Shown here in pieces: positions 19,025 through 28,570 of a stretch of DNA of 64,000 nt. This DNA is from Pseudomonas flexibilis (GTDB taxonomy: Bacteria; Pseudomonadota; Gammaproteobacteria; Pseudomonadales; Pseudomonadaceae): NCBI RefSeq assembly GCF_000802425.1, contig NZ_JRUD01000002.1, positions 310,001 through 374,000 on the forward strand. Direction: 5' to 3'. The first letter of the stretch is position 1. Each line of letters begins with the position of its first letter. Below the pieces are notes generated by a model that saw only the letters and a program-made list of their open reading frames with translations, was not told where the DNA came from and made no database searches. A program made the translations under genes and the position numbers.

Positions 19025-20244
19025 GCCTGCACCTCCCGCAGGTCGGCCAGCACCTGCTGGTGCAACTGGGCCAGGCGCTCGCGCAGGGCGTCGTCGAGGG
19101 CTTCCTGCTCCAGGCGGCGCTGGAACACCTGCAGCGGGTCGAGCTCGTCCAGGGTCTCCCGGGCTTCGCTGTGCAGCGCCGCGCTGGCGCCGTTGCGCTC
19201 GCGGCGGATGCGCAGCACTTCCACCGGCAGTTCGCGGGTGAGGTCGGCCAGTCGCGTGCCGAGGTCGCTCAGGTAGTCGTCGCTGACCACCTGTACCTCC
19301 AGCCAGGCCGGGCGCTCCGGGGTGCCTTGGGCGGCGGCCTCGGGCAGTTGCGCGGCGATCTGCTCCAGCGTGCCGCGCAGGGTCAGCAGCGGCTGGAAGC
19401 AGGGCACGGGCAGGGCGGTGATGCCGCACAGGCCGATGCGGTCCAGATCCACCAGCAGCACTGCTTTCTGCTGGCCGGCCTCGTCGAAGGACAGCGGGAT
19501 CGGCGAGCCGCTGTAGCGGATGTGCTCATGGCCGCCGACGTTCTGCGGGCGATGGATATGACCAAGGGCGATGTAGTCGGCATCCGGGAAGTCGCGGGTG
19601 GGGAAGGCTTCCAGGCTGCCCACGTAGATCTCGCGCACCGACTCGCTGGCGCTGGCGCCCACGGTGGTCAGGTGGCCGCTGGCGACGATCGGCAGCGGGC
19701 CGTGCTGGCGGCGCAGGGCCACGGCCTGCTCGTGGCAGCGCCGGTAGTGCGCGGCGATGGCGTCCTGCAGCGAGCGCTGCTTGTCCTCGGCGCTCTGGCC
19801 GGCCTCGCTGCGCAGCAGGTCGCGGGCGCGCAGGAAGGGAATCGCGCAGAGCAACGCGCCCGGCTCGCCGTCGCGGTTCGGCAGCACCAGCACCTGGTCG
19901 GCGGGATTCTCCATCGCTGCCGGCACCACCCAGGTGTCCAGACAGGCCAGCAGCTCGCGGGACTCGCCGAGCATGGCCACCGAGTCATGGTTGCCGCCCA
20001 GCACCACCAGCCGCGCGCCGGTGTCGCGCAACGCCACCACGAAGCGGTTGTACTGCTCGCGGGCATGGCTGGGCGGCGCGCCGGTGTCGAAGATGTCGCC
20101 GGCGATCAGCACCACATCCACCCGATGCAGGCGCACCTGTTCCAGCAGCCAGGCGCAGAAGGCCTGGTGCTCGGCCTGGCGGCTCTTGCCCATGAAATGC
20201 TGACCGAGATGCCAGTCGGAGGTGTGCAGCAGACGCAGACTCAT
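19021..20244 (-). CDS. sbcD: Exonuclease SbcCD subunit D
   Basis: SbcD is the Mre11-like Mn-dependent nuclease partner of SbcC. The 407-residue protein has the calcineurin-type metal motifs: SDWHLGQ (residues 9-15), AGDIFDTG, GGNHDS and GHIHRPQ. The start MSLRLLHTSDWH matches the usual N-terminus; the frame is open 17 codons further, but that part is not family-like. It is the first gene of the sbcDC pair and is divergent from the yjeH-like gene, with 84 bp between the starts. Confidence 0.95.
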   Translation of the reverse strand: MSLRLLHTSDWHLGQHFMGKSRQAEHQAFCAWLLEQVRLHRVDVVLIAGDIFDTGAPPSHAREQYNRFVVALRDTGARLVVLGGNHDSVAMLGESRELLACLDTWVVPAAMENPADQVLVLPNRDGEPGALLCAIPFLRARDLLRSEAGQSAEDKQRSLQDAIAAHYRRCHEQAVALRRQHGPLPIVASGHLTTVGASASESVREIYVGSLEAFPTRDFPDADYIALGHIHRPQNVGGHEHIRYSGSPIPLSFDEAGQQKAVLLVDLDRIGLCGITALPVPCFQPLLTLRGTLEQIAAQLPEAAAQGTPERPAWLEVQVVSDDYLSDLGTRLADLTRELPVEVLRIRRERNGASAALHSEARETLDELDPLQVFQRRLEQEALDDALRERLAQLHQQVLADLREVQA

Positions 20245-20328
20245 ACGGGTGTCGGGTTCCGGAAGCGGGTGGGGAAGCGATCGCGGGCGTATCATGGCGA
20301 CCCTTTCGAATGGGCGCGAGCATACCCG

Positions 20329-21582
20329 ATGAGTCGTTTGAACAAGGAACTGGGGCTGGGGCAGGGCGTCGCGCTGCTCAGCACCTCGCTGCTGGGCACC
20401 GGCATCTTCGTGGTGCCGGCGCTGGCCGCCAGCGCCGCCGGTTCCGTATCACTGTGGGCCTGGCTGATCCTCATCGCCCTGGTGCTGCCGGTGGCCTTCA
20501 CCTTCGCCCAGCTCGGCCGGCGCTTTCCCCATGCCGGCGGCGCGCCGCACCTGATCGGCCTGGCCTTCGGCGCGCGCAGCGAACGGCTGATCGCGCTGCT
20601 GTTCCTGGCCGTGCTGCCGGTCGGTTTGCCGGCGGCGCTGAACATCGCCACCGGCTTCTGGCAGGCGGTGCTGCCGCTCAGTGCGGGCGAGGTGCTGCTG
20701 ATCCAGCTGGCCACCCTCGGCGCCATGCTGCTGCTCGGCCAGCGGCCGCCGCGCGCCTCCGGCGCGGTGCAGGCGCTGATTGCCGTGGCCATCATCGGTG
20801 CGGTGGCGCTGATCTGGTGGGCCGGCGAGCTGCCGCGCGCCAGCCAGCCACTGCTGCCAACCATCGGTGCGGACTGGTCGCGCCTGCCGGCGGCCCTCGG
20901 GGTGATGTTCTGGTGCTTCGTCGGCATCGAGGCGTTCACCCACCTGGGCGAGGAATTCCGCAATCCGCGCCGCGATTTCCCGCTGGCGCTGCTGGTCGGC
21001 GTGCTGCTGGCCGGGCTGGTGTACTGGGCCTTCTCCGTGGCGGTGCTGAGCTTCGGCGTGTACGGCGACGCGCAGCGCGACGCCACCGCCCTGCCGCAGC
21101 TGATGCAGCAGCTGTTCGGCGAGCGCGGCCGCTGGCTGGTGGCGCTGCTCGGCTACCTGGCCTGTTTCGCCTCGATCAACGTCTATGTGCAGGGCTTCGC
21201 CCGGCTGATCTGGAGCCTGGCCGACGAGGGCAAGCTGCCCGCGCGCCTGGCCGGGCGCAACCGGCATGGCGTGCCGGGTCCGGCGTTGCTGCTGGTGGTG
21301 GCGGTCTGCGCGTTGTGCGCCGCGCTGGCCCAGGCGCTGCAGCTGTCGGTGGACGACCTGATCCGCTACGCCAACGGCAACTTCATCATCGTCTACCTGC
21401 TCAGCATGGCCGCCGGGGTCCTGCTGCTGCGCGGGCTCTGGCGCGGGGTCGCGGCGCTGGCCACGCTGCTCTGCCTGCTGGTGCTGGCAGCCCTCGGCCG
21501 GGATGCGCTGTACGCGCTCGGCCTGCTGGCGGTGCTGGCGCTGTGGCGCTACTGGCGCGAGGAACGGTTCTCGCGCGAGTGA
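20329..21582 (+). CDS. yjeH: YjeH-like L-methionine/branched-chain amino acid exporter
   Basis: An inner-membrane APC-superfamily transporter. E. coli YjeH exports methionine and branched-chain amino acids. This 417-residue protein has the same length and matches over its whole extent, including the first helix LSTSLLGTGIFVVPAL, the VMFWCFVGIEAFTHLGEEF segment and GYLACFASINVYVQGFARL (positions 281-299). About twelve membrane helices are predicted. No strong ribosome site is visible. It is divergent from sbcD and is followed after 48 bp by the TAXI gene. Confidence 0.87.
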   Translation: MSRLNKELGLGQGVALLSTSLLGTGIFVVPALAASAAGSVSLWAWLILIALVLPVAFTFAQLGRRFPHAGGAPHLIGLAFGARSERLIALLFLAVLPVGLPAALNIATGFWQAVLPLSAGEVLLIQLATLGAMLLLGQRPPRASGAVQALIAVAIIGAVALIWWAGELPRASQPLLPTIGADWSRLPAALGVMFWCFVGIEAFTHLGEEFRNPRRDFPLALLVGVLLAGLVYWAFSVAVLSFGVYGDAQRDATALPQLMQQLFGERGRWLVALLGYLACFASINVYVQGFARLIWSLADEGKLPARLAGRNRHGVPGPALLLVVAVCALCAALAQALQLSVDDLIRYANGNFIIVYLLSMAAGVLLLRGLWRGVAALATLLCLLVLAALGRDALYALGLLAVLALWRYWREERFSRE

Positions 21583-21630
21583 GAGCGCAGCGGCTATCCT
21601 CTGCCGCCGAAACCGCTTCGGGAATCCGCC

Positions 21631-22980
21631 ATGCGCCGCGTCTTCAACGATCTGAAAATCTTCGTGCTCGCCAACCTGTGGATCGTGCCGGTGGTGGCCG
21701 CGCTGGTCTGGGCACTGTTCTCCTTCGTGGCGCCACCGCCGCCGATGGACGCGCGCCTGGCCACCGGCGGCCCGAGCGGCGGCTATCACAGCTTCGGCCT
21801 GCGCCTGCAGGCCGAGCTGGCCAAGGAAGGTTTCACGCTGGAACTGGTGAACAGCCAGGGTTCGGTGGACAACCTCGCCAAGCTGCGCGCCGGCGAGGTG
21901 GAGCTGGCGCTGGTGCAGAGCGGCCAGGAACTGAGCCTGAACAGCGAACAGCGCGCCGAGCTGTACGGCCTGGGTGTGCTGTTCCAGGAGCCGGTGTGGC
22001 TGTTCGCCCGCCAGGACGTGACGATTGCCCGCCTCGGCGAGCTGGCGGCGCTGCGCGTGGCGATCGGCAGCCCGAGCAGCGGCACCCGCTCGGTGACCGA
22101 TGCCCTGCTCGGCGCCAACGGCATCGACCTGCAGCAGCTGCCGGCGGGCTGGCAGGAAGCCGGCGGTGCCCGTGCGGCCCGCGAGCTGCAGGCCGGCAAC
22201 CTCGACGCGGCTTTCTTCATCGGCCCGGCGGAGAACGGCCTGGTGCAGCGCCTGGCCGGCGATCCGAACCTCCAACTGCTCAACCTGGGTCGCAGCGCCG
22301 CCTACCAGGCGCGCCTGCCGTACTTGAACCGCATCGACGTGGGCGAAGGGCTGGTCAGCCTGGAACGCAACGTGCCCGATCAATCGCTGGAAACCGTCGG
22401 CCCGCTGGCCACGCTGGTGGCCAGCGAAGCGTTCCATCCCTCGCTGACCCCCCTGATCCTGGCCGCCGCCCGCGAAGTGCTCAAGGACGGCAACCTGCTG
22501 GACGCCGCCGGGCGCTTCCCGGCACCGGCCTCGTCGAACTTCGCCACGCTGGACGAGGCGGAGTACTTCTACAGCAAGGGCCTGCCGATCCTGCAGCGCT
22601 ACCTGCCGTTCCGCATCGCCTCGCTGGCCGACCGCTACATCATCCTCGCCATTCCGCTGCTGGTGCTGCTGATTCCGCTGATCAAGGTGGTCGGCCCGCT
22701 GTACCGCTGGCAGATCCGCTCGCGCATCTATCGCTGGTACAAGCACCTGCGCGAGATCGACCGCCAGCTGTACCTGGGCAAGCTGCAGGACCCGCAGAAG
22801 GAGATCGACCACCTGATCGCCCTGGGCCTGGAACTGGCGCGCATCGAGGTGCCGCTGTCCTATTCCGGCGAGCTGTATGACCTGCACGTGCACGTGCGCT
22901 ACATGATCAAGCGCCTGGAATTCCTGCGCGACCAGCCGAAGAGCGGCAAGGCGCTGGCGCAGCCGGAGCTGATCGACTGA
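21631..22980 (+). CDS. Membrane-anchored TAXI-family (TRAP) solute-binding protein
   Basis: TAXI proteins are the binding subunits of TRAP transporters. The 449-residue protein has a membrane helix near residues 11-33, the TAXI core with ATGGPSGGYHSFG, SQGSVDNL, VQSGQEL and GSPSSGTR, and a second membrane helix near 330-352. It then has about 95 residues that would lie in the cytoplasm, ending in charged helices. Ordinary TAXI proteins are about 320 residues, soluble and encoded next to a fused DctQM permease. No permease is found here, so a sensing or scaffolding role is possible. Confidence 0.85.
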   Translation: MRRVFNDLKIFVLANLWIVPVVAALVWALFSFVAPPPPMDARLATGGPSGGYHSFGLRLQAELAKEGFTLELVNSQGSVDNLAKLRAGEVELALVQSGQELSLNSEQRAELYGLGVLFQEPVWLFARQDVTIARLGELAALRVAIGSPSSGTRSVTDALLGANGIDLQQLPAGWQEAGGARAARELQAGNLDAAFFIGPAENGLVQRLAGDPNLQLLNLGRSAAYQARLPYLNRIDVGEGLVSLERNVPDQSLETVGPLATLVASEAFHPSLTPLILAAAREVLKDGNLLDAAGRFPAPASSNFATLDEAEYFYSKGLPILQRYLPFRIASLADRYIILAIPLLVLLIPLIKVVGPLYRWQIRSRIYRWYKHLREIDRQLYLGKLQDPQKEIDHLIALGLELARIEVPLSYSGELYDLHVHVRYMIKRLEFLRDQPKSGKALAQPELID

Positions 22981-22990
22981 GCCAAGGCCC

Positions 22991-23098
22991 GTGGGAGCGG
23001 ACTCGTCCGCGAGCTCATTGCTGTGGCCCCCAAAAAGCTCGCGAATGAATTCGCTCCCACAGGTTCGTTTTTTTGTGGGAGGGGCTTCTGCCGCGATG
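22991..23098. repeat. REP-type palindromic element
   Basis: GTGGGAGCGGACTCGTCCGCGAG pairs with GCTCGCGAATGAATTCGCTCCCAC at 23038-23060, and a third partial unit TTGTGGGAGGGGCTTC follows at 23074. This is the GTGGGAGCGG class of Pseudomonas REP sequences. It lies between the TAXI gene and ndpA. Confidence 0.85.
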
Positions 23099-23139
23099 CT
23101 TTACACTAGCGCGCCTGTTTCGCCCGCCCCGAGAGTTCC

Positions 23140-24141
23140 ATGCCGATTCGTCACTGCATCGTCCATTTCATCGACAAGAAACCCGACGGCTCGCCCGCCG
23201 TGCTGCATGCCCGCGACGCCGAGCTGCCGGTCAATCAGGCCATGGAGAACCTCATGGCCGACCTCAACGACAGCTACAACGCCAAGCAGGGCAAGGCCTG
23301 GGGGTTCTTTCATGACGAGTCCGGCGCCTACCCGTTCAGCGGCTGGCTGAAGGGCTACCTGGACAACCAGCAGGACTTCGCCGCCTTCAGCCGCCAGGCG
23401 GTCGAGCACCTGCAGAAGCTGATGGAGGAATCCAACCTGTCCACCGGCGGGCACGTGCTGCTGTCCCATTACCAGCAGGGCATGACCGACTACCTGGCCA
23501 TCGCGCTGCTGCACCACAGCGAGGGCGTGACGGTCACCGAGGCGCTGGACGTGGCGCCGGCCAAGCACCTGGACCTCGGCCAGCTGCACCTGGCGGCGCG
23601 CATCAACCTCTCGGAATGGCAGAGCAACCGTCAGTCGAAGCAGTACATCTCGTTCATCAAGGGCAAGAACGGCAAGAAGGTCTCCGACTACTTCCGCGAC
23701 TTCATCGGCTGCCAGGAAGGCGTCGATGCGCCGAGCGAAACCCGCACGCTGCTCAAGGCCTTCAGCGATTTCGTCGAGCAGGAGGACCTGGCCGAGGAGC
23801 AGGCCCGCGAGAAGACCCAGACCCTGGTGGACTACGCCAGCACCCAGGCGCGCCTGGGCGAGCCGATCACCGTGGAGGAACTCTCCGGCTTGCTCGACGA
23901 GGACAAGCCACGCGCCTTCTATGACCACATCCGCAACAGCGACTACGGCCTGGCGCCGGAGATTCCGCCGGACAAGCGCACCCTCAACCAGTTCCGCCGC
24001 TTCACCGGCCGCGCCGAGGGGCTGTCGATCAGCTTCGAGGCGCACCTGCTGGGCTCGCGGGTCGAGTACGACGAGACGACCGACACCTTGACCATCCGCC
24101 AGGTGCCCACTCAGCTGAAGGATCAGCTCAAGCGTCGCTGA
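23140..24141 (+). CDS. ndpA: Nucleoid-associated protein NdpA/YejK
   Basis: A 333-residue nucleoid-associated protein, the YejK/NdpA family; its role in nucleoid organisation is known mainly from its co-purification with nucleoids. The start [31 protein letters not shown], and the [26 protein letters not shown] block (positions 168-193) are typical and the full length is present. The upstream gap is filled by REP sequence; a hairpin terminator follows. Confidence 0.93.
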   Translation: MPIRHCIVHFIDKKPDGSPAVLHARDAELPVNQAMENLMADLNDSYNAKQGKAWGFFHDESGAYPFSGWLKGYLDNQQDFAAFSRQAVEHLQKLMEESNLSTGGHVLLSHYQQGMTDYLAIALLHHSEGVTVTEALDVAPAKHLDLGQLHLAARINLSEWQSNRQSKQYISFIKGKNGKKVSDYFRDFIGCQEGVDAPSETRTLLKAFSDFVEQEDLAEEQAREKTQTLVDYASTQARLGEPITVEELSGLLDEDKPRAFYDHIRNSDYGLAPEIPPDKRTLNQFRRFTGRAEGLSISFEAHLLGSRVEYDETTDTLTIRQVPTQLKDQLKRR

Positions 24142-24160
24142 GTCCGCCCCGCTCGTTCAT

Positions 24161-24192
24161 GCGCCCCGGCTGCCGGGGCGCTTTCGTTTTCC
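24161..24192 (+). terminator. Terminator of ndpA
   Basis: Arms GCGCCCCGG / CCGGGGCGC with a three-base loop, followed by TTTCGTTTTCC. Confidence 0.85.
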
Positions 24193-24231
24193 TTCGCGGC
24201 GCGTCGCGCCCCGATTCACGCCGTGTAGCCC

Positions 24232-24732
24232 ATGACCGTAACCCTCGAATTGCTTGCCACCGAGGCGGACCAGGCGCCCCTGATCCGCAACCTCTACCAG
24301 TTCTACGCCTACGAAACTTCCGACTGGGAGCACGAGGATGTGGACGCCGACGGGCGCTTCTACGTGCATGACGAGTACCTTGCTCGCTATTGGGAGGAGC
24401 CGGACTGGAGCGCGCAACTGGTGATGGTGGAAGGCGCCATTGCCGGCTTCCTGCTGATCGAGCGCAGCGAGGTGCCGGGCCTCGACGCGCTGGAGCTGGC
24501 CGACCTGTTCATTCTCAAGAAGTACCGGCGCCAGGGCATCGGCCTGGCCGTGGCGCTGCATGCGCTGAGCGACACCCGCCTCCCCTGGCTGGTGCGTTTC
24601 CACCAGCAGGACGAGGTGGCGCAGGCGTTCTGGCAGGCGGTGGTCGAGGAGCTGCCGCGCCCGTCCCGCGAGATCGAGTTGCCCGACGACCCGACGCTGG
24701 TAAATTTCCTGGTGACTTCGGCGCTGCATTGA
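24232..24732 (+). CDS. GNAT-family N-acetyltransferase
   Basis: A 166-residue acetyl-CoA-dependent acetyltransferase of unknown substrate. The acetyl-CoA loop is KKYRRQGIGLAVA (about residues 97-109), preceded by the beta-strand ALELADLFIL. The C-terminal half contains FHQQDEVAQAFW, typical of the beta-5/alpha-4 region. The ATG follows the ndpA terminator by about 40 bp with no obvious strong ribosome site. The surrounding genes give no hint of substrate. Confidence 0.8.
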   Translation: MTVTLELLATEADQAPLIRNLYQFYAYETSDWEHEDVDADGRFYVHDEYLARYWEEPDWSAQLVMVEGAIAGFLLIERSEVPGLDALELADLFILKKYRRQGIGLAVALHALSDTRLPWLVRFHQQDEVAQAFWQAVVEELPRPSREIELPDDPTLVNFLVTSALH

Positions 24733-24756
24733 GGACGTGGGCGGTCAGCTCGAAAC

Positions 24757-24830
24757 CTGTAGGGGCGGCTTCAGTCGCGAGCTTCTGGCCACGGCCTGCA
24801 CAAAGCATCGCGGCTGAAGCGGCTCCCACG
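24757..24830. repeat. REP-type element (CGGCTGAAGC class)
   Basis: GGGGCGGCTTCAGTCGCGAG at the left pairs imperfectly with CATCGCGGCTGAAGCGGCTCCCAC at the right. It lies between the convergent GNAT and GST genes. The CATCGCGGCTGAAG core recurs in the hairpin after the purine permease gene near 37.7 kb. Confidence 0.7.
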
Positions 24831-24858
24831 AAAGCGGCGCCGCGCGGACCTCTGGCCG

Positions 24859-25797
24859 TTACAGCGCCTCGATCCGGAACGCCAGCCGTGGAAAGTGCAC
24901 GTGCACCAGGCCGGCGCGCTCGTCCTCGCGGCGCAGGATCAGTTCCTCCGTGCCGGCGTACAGCAGCTCGCCCTGCACCGGATCGACGCCGTAGTCCTCG
25001 GCGCGAATGCTCACCCGCTGGCCGGCCTGGAAGCCGTTGGGGTCGGCGAACGCCTCGGCGGGCAGCGGCGCCGGTTCGGCCTCGCGGGCGATGTCCAGCG
25101 CCTGCTGCGCATCCATGCGCTGGGCGGAGCCATGGTCAACGTCCATCACACGCGCCAGCCAGGCGCGGATCGACGGGGAAGCATCCACCAGCGATGCGGT
25201 CACCGGGTTGCTCTTGAGGAACCACAGCGGGTGGGCAAGGGCGAAATCGGCCAGCGACGGCGCGCCGAACAGGAAATCACTGTCCTCGCGCGCCAGTTGC
25301 TGCTCCAGTCGCGCCATCAGCACGGCCCAGGTGCTGCGGGCCTGTTCGACCGAAACGCGGGGCGCGGTACCGCCCTTGAACAGCGCGGCGCGGTCGGCGA
25401 CGAAGGCCTGCACGGCGGCTTCCGGCAGGCTGCCCAGGCGGTCGCTCAGTGCCTGCGGCTGGAAGCCCAGGGTGATGGCGGTCTGGAACACCAGCGAATC
25501 GGCCCACTGCGCGAAGGCGCTGACCACCAGTTCCTTGCCTTCCGGAAACAGCGTCGGCGTGGCCTTCTCGGCCTCCAGGCGGCGGGCGATCAGCGCGGTG
25601 TCGCAGTAGATATCGGCGCCGACCTGCAGCACCGGGGTCTTGCGGTAGCCGCCGGTCAGTGCGGTGAGGTCAGGCTTGGGCATGATGCGCGGGATGTACA
25701 CCGAACCCCAGGACAACTGCTTGAAACCGAGCATCAGCCGGGCCTTCTCGGCAAAGGGCGACTCGGGGTAGTGGTGCAGGATCAGGGTGTTGTGCAT
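24859..25797 (-). CDS. Glutathione S-transferase family protein
   Basis: A 312-residue protein with an N-terminal thioredoxin-like GST domain (residues 1-80). YPESPFAEKAR carries a possible catalytic serine, and TPVLQVG is the cis-proline segment. An all-helical C-terminal GST domain follows (about 95-215). The final 80 residues form an extra strand-rich region ending VHFPRLAFRIEAL, beyond the standard 200-230 residue GST fold. The substrate cannot be deduced. A GIY-YIG protein gene lies just upstream on the same strand. Confidence 0.82.
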   Translation of the reverse strand: MHNTLILHHYPESPFAEKARLMLGFKQLSWGSVYIPRIMPKPDLTALTGGYRKTPVLQVGADIYCDTALIARRLEAEKATPTLFPEGKELVVSAFAQWADSLVFQTAITLGFQPQALSDRLGSLPEAAVQAFVADRAALFKGGTAPRVSVEQARSTWAVLMARLEQQLAREDSDFLFGAPSLADFALAHPLWFLKSNPVTASLVDASPSIRAWLARVMDVDHGSAQRMDAQQALDIAREAEPAPLPAEAFADPNGFQAGQRVSIRAEDYGVDPVQGELLYAGTEELILRREDERAGLVHVHFPRLAFRIEAL

Positions 25798-25830
25798 GGT
25801 CAGGCTCCGCTGGAAAGGTGCGGGGCGAAA

Positions 25831-26124
25831 CTAGCAGTCCCTGACGGCCGCCGACATTGCCGAGCTGCCAGCCGCCAGCATCTCCTTGGCCGGTTTGCGC
25901 AGCGCCTTGATGGCCCGCTCGCGCTTGAGGGCCGCACTCTTGTCCGCGCAGGCTTCCACGTACACCAGCGCCTGCGCCGGGCTGGAATGGAAGAAGCGCG
26001 CGCCCTTGCCGCTCTGGTGCTGGGCGAAGCGCCGTTGCGGGTCGTCGCTGACGCCGCAATAGAGCGCGCCGTTGGCGGCGCGCACCAGGTAGACGAACCA
26101 GGGCTTGGCGGGGGCGTCGGTCAT
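25831..26124 (-). CDS. GIY-YIG domain protein (UPF0213 type)
   Basis: A 97-residue single-domain GIY-YIG protein of the YhbQ/UPF0213 group, related to nucleases but with no settled role. [23 protein letters not shown] (residues 9-31) contains the modified GIY...YCG motif, and the conserved arginine and the glutamate-containing helix follow. The ATG was placed at MTDAPAKPW; the open frame extends further but is unlike the family. It ends 33 bp before the GST start and may form an operon with it. Confidence 0.82.
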   Translation of the reverse strand: MTDAPAKPWFVYLVRAANGALYCGVSDDPQRRFAQHQSGKGARFFHSSPAQALVYVEACADKSAALKRERAIKALRKPAKEMLAAGSSAMSAAVRDC

Positions 26125-26274
26125 GGAAGGGCAGGGCCGCGAAGGGGAGGCACAGTGTAATGGCCGGCTGGGTGAGTTCAAGCCGGCACCCCAGGGGTGG
26201 TGCCGGAGGGAGTGCCCGCACCCAACCGGTCCGGCTTCGGATATGCTCGCTGGGCCATTGTTGTCGGAGGTGTC

Positions 26275-27648
26275 GTGTTCTCATTGAAGCGCCAGGGCGA
26301 TTTTCGCCTGCAACTGACCCGCACGCTGAAGACGCCGGGCCGCCATCAGCTTGACCTGTATCTGTTCACGCCGCACGAAAGCACGCTTTCCCCCCGCACC
26401 CTGGCCGAGGAGCAGTTCTTCTTCTCGGCCCTGAGCCACCGCTTCGGCCTGCTCGGGCTGCCGGCCCAGGACCGCGCCAGCAAGCTGGACACCTCCTATT
26501 CGCTGCTTTCGCCGCACTACGAAATCATGCATGGCGCCTGGTTCTACCAGTACCTGGCGTCGCTGGACCGGCTGCGCCAGCAGTTGCAGGGCAAGGCGCT
26601 GGCCGAGCCGCTGGCGCGCGCCCTGCGCCTAAGCCAGAACTTCGCCCAGCGCCTGCGCAAGGCGGAGCCGAAGCAGAGCAAGCAGTTGCGCTATTTCCGC
26701 CAGCTCGACGTGTACTTTTCCTGGCTGGCCGAGCAGTTCCTGCTGGAATGCATGACCCTGGAAGGCTTCGCTGAGCTCGACGAGGAGCTGCGGCAATCCG
26801 TGGAGGACTTCCTTGCCCAGGAACGCCGTTATCGCCGGGAGCGCGATTACCTGGGCGATTTCCAGGGCACGCCGACCCGCGTGTGGAACCGCATGAGCCT
26901 GTACCAGCGGTTGCTGGAATACCCGGTGGTGCTGCGTCAGAAGATCACCGAACTGGGCGCCGGCACGCGCAAGCTGGTGAAGGCAGCTTCCACGGTGCTG
27001 ATCATGTCGCTGTTCACCTATTTCCTGTTCAACGTGCGCGACGCCAGCCAGCAGCTGTCGCTGGCCCTGCTGCTGGGCATCGCGCTGATCTACGCGGTCC
27101 GCGACCTGCTGCGCGACGACCTGATCGACGCCGTCACGCGCTGGCTGCGCAAGGGCAAGCCGCGCTGGAGGATCCGCCAGCAGATGCCGTTCACCCAGCG
27201 CTTGCTGGCCCAGCAACTGGTCTGGCTGGATTACCGGCGGCTGCCCGAGCTGGACGTGACGGTGCGCGAGCATGCCGGCAAATGGGCCACCAACGAGGAG
27301 CGGCAGATCATCTGCTACCGCTCACGGCTGCATCTGGACAAGGCAGCGCTGACCCAGGACGAAATCCAGGAGCGCCTGACCCTGGACTGCGAACCGCTCT
27401 GCGCGATGATCCAGGCCAGCCACCAGCAACTGTTCGAGTGGAAGGAAGGCGATGGCGTGCAGGTGCACGCCATCGAGAGGCAGCATGACTACAACCTGCT
27501 GCTGGTGCACCGCGAGCCGGGGCAAGCCGCCGGCGTGGCGCAGCGCTGGACCCTGCGCCTGGGCGCGGGCGGCATCGTGCGCTGCGAGAGCAAGACGGTG
27601 AACTGGCCCGAGCCGCCGCCCCGCCGGCGGCCGTGGCGGCGGGCCTGA
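26275..27648 (+). CDS. Conserved-looking membrane protein, unknown function
   Basis: I do not recognise this 457-residue protein. It is mostly soluble and charged, with two adjacent membrane helices in the middle (about residues 236-255 and 260-277). That gives two cytoplasmic-type domains joined by a hairpin in the membrane. The N-terminal part is rich in arginine, leucine and aromatic residues (for example [16 protein letters not shown]) and likely helical. The start is GTG at 26275 because GGAGG stands five bases before it; the frame is open earlier without a ribosome site. It is convergent with the CDF transporter gene. Confidence 0.75.
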   Translation: MFSLKRQGDFRLQLTRTLKTPGRHQLDLYLFTPHESTLSPRTLAEEQFFFSALSHRFGLLGLPAQDRASKLDTSYSLLSPHYEIMHGAWFYQYLASLDRLRQQLQGKALAEPLARALRLSQNFAQRLRKAEPKQSKQLRYFRQLDVYFSWLAEQFLLECMTLEGFAELDEELRQSVEDFLAQERRYRRERDYLGDFQGTPTRVWNRMSLYQRLLEYPVVLRQKITELGAGTRKLVKAASTVLIMSLFTYFLFNVRDASQQLSLALLLGIALIYAVRDLLRDDLIDAVTRWLRKGKPRWRIRQQMPFTQRLLAQQLVWLDYRRLPELDVTVREHAGKWATNEERQIICYRSRLHLDKAALTQDEIQERLTLDCEPLCAMIQASHQQLFEWKEGDGVQVHAIERQHDYNLLLVHREPGQAAGVAQRWTLRLGAGGIVRCESKTVNWPEPPPRRRPWRRA

Positions 27649-27665
27649 GACGGCCGCCGCCGTCC

Positions 27666-28535
27666 TCAGGCCTTCAGCGCCAGGATGCGCCGCGCGCCGT
27701 TGAGCACCAGCAGCGCCACGGCGGTGCCGATCAGCAGGTCCGGCCAGGCCGAACCGGTCCAGGCCACCAGGGCGCCGGCGAGAATCACACCGAGGTTGGC
27801 CAGCACGTCGTTGGCGGAGAAGATCCAGCTGGCGCGCATGTGCACGCCGCCGTCGCGCTGGCCGTGAATCAGCAGCAGGCAGGCGACGTTCGCCGCCAGC
27901 GCCAGCAGGCCGATGCCCATCATCGACAGTGACTGCGGCTCGCTGCCGAGCAGGAAGCGCCGCGCCACTTCCGCCAGCGCGGTCAGTGCCAGCAGCACCT
28001 GCATGACACCGGCCAGCCGGGCGGCGCCGAGCTGCAGGTGTGCCGCGCGCCCGACCGCGTACAGCGCCACGCCGTACACGGCGGCGTCGGCGAACATGTC
28101 CAGCGAATCCGACAGCAGCCCGGTGGACTGCGCCAGCCAGCCGCTGGTCAGCTCGACGACGAACATCAGCGCATTGATGCCCAGCAACCAGCGCAGCACC
28201 CTGGCCTGGTGGCCGGCATCCGGCGCGACGGGCGCCGCTTCGCCGGCTACCGTGGTGCCGTCCAGGCGTGCGCCCAGGCCGAGTGCTTCCAGGGTGCGGG
28301 CCACCGGCGCGATATCGGCGTCGTGCCACACCCGCAGCCGGCGGTTGCCCAGATCGAAGTGCAGGCCGCGCACCTCGGCCAGCGGTTCCAGGGCCATGCG
28401 GATCAGGCGTTCCTCGGCCGCGCAATCCATCTTGGCCACGCTGAACTGGCTGACCAGGCCGGCCCGCGCCTCGGCCGGCGGCGGGCTGGGCGTTTCCTCC
28501 GCGGTGCAACCACAAGTCTTGCAGCAATCGCTCAT
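27666..28535 (-). CDS. CDF-family cation transporter with cysteine-rich and HMA-like N-terminus
   Basis: A 289-residue cation diffusion facilitator. Residues 1-10 contain four cysteines (C4, C5, C8, C10). Residues about 30-90 resemble a heavy-metal-associated domain in which the usual CxxC is reduced to MDCAAEE. Six membrane helices follow. The helix-2 site LLSDSLDMFAD keeps Asp146 and Asp150. In helix 5 the expected histidine of HxxxD is replaced by phenylalanine (F239...D243). The start MSDCCKTCGC was preferred to an ATG five codons upstream. It ends the acr3-side transcription unit, 35 bp after acr3. Confidence 0.82.
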   Translation of the reverse strand: MSDCCKTCGCTAEETPSPPPAEARAGLVSQFSVAKMDCAAEERLIRMALEPLAEVRGLHFDLGNRRLRVWHDADIAPVARTLEALGLGARLDGTTVAGEAAPVAPDAGHQARVLRWLLGINALMFVVELTSGWLAQSTGLLSDSLDMFADAAVYGVALYAVGRAAHLQLGAARLAGVMQVLLALTALAEVARRFLLGSEPQSLSMMGIGLLALAANVACLLLIHGQRDGGVHMRASWIFSANDVLANLGVILAGALVAWTGSAWPDLLIGTAVALLVLNGARRILALKA

Positions 28536-28570
28536 GGGCGTGTCTCGCATGTGCGTCCGGGGCGTTTTCG

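Noticed and set aside
16331..19276. 981-codon open frame opposite sbcC
   Set aside because: It is the complement of a GC-rich, glutamine-rich coiled-coil gene with strong codon bias, which keeps stops out of the opposite frame. Its translation is a low-complexity leucine/glutamine string with no domain, while sbcC shows all family motifs.
20449..22893. 814-codon open frame opposite the yjeH-like and TAXI genes
   Set aside because: It spans two unrelated genes on the other strand and is rich in glutamine, histidine and arginine, as expected for a shadow frame.
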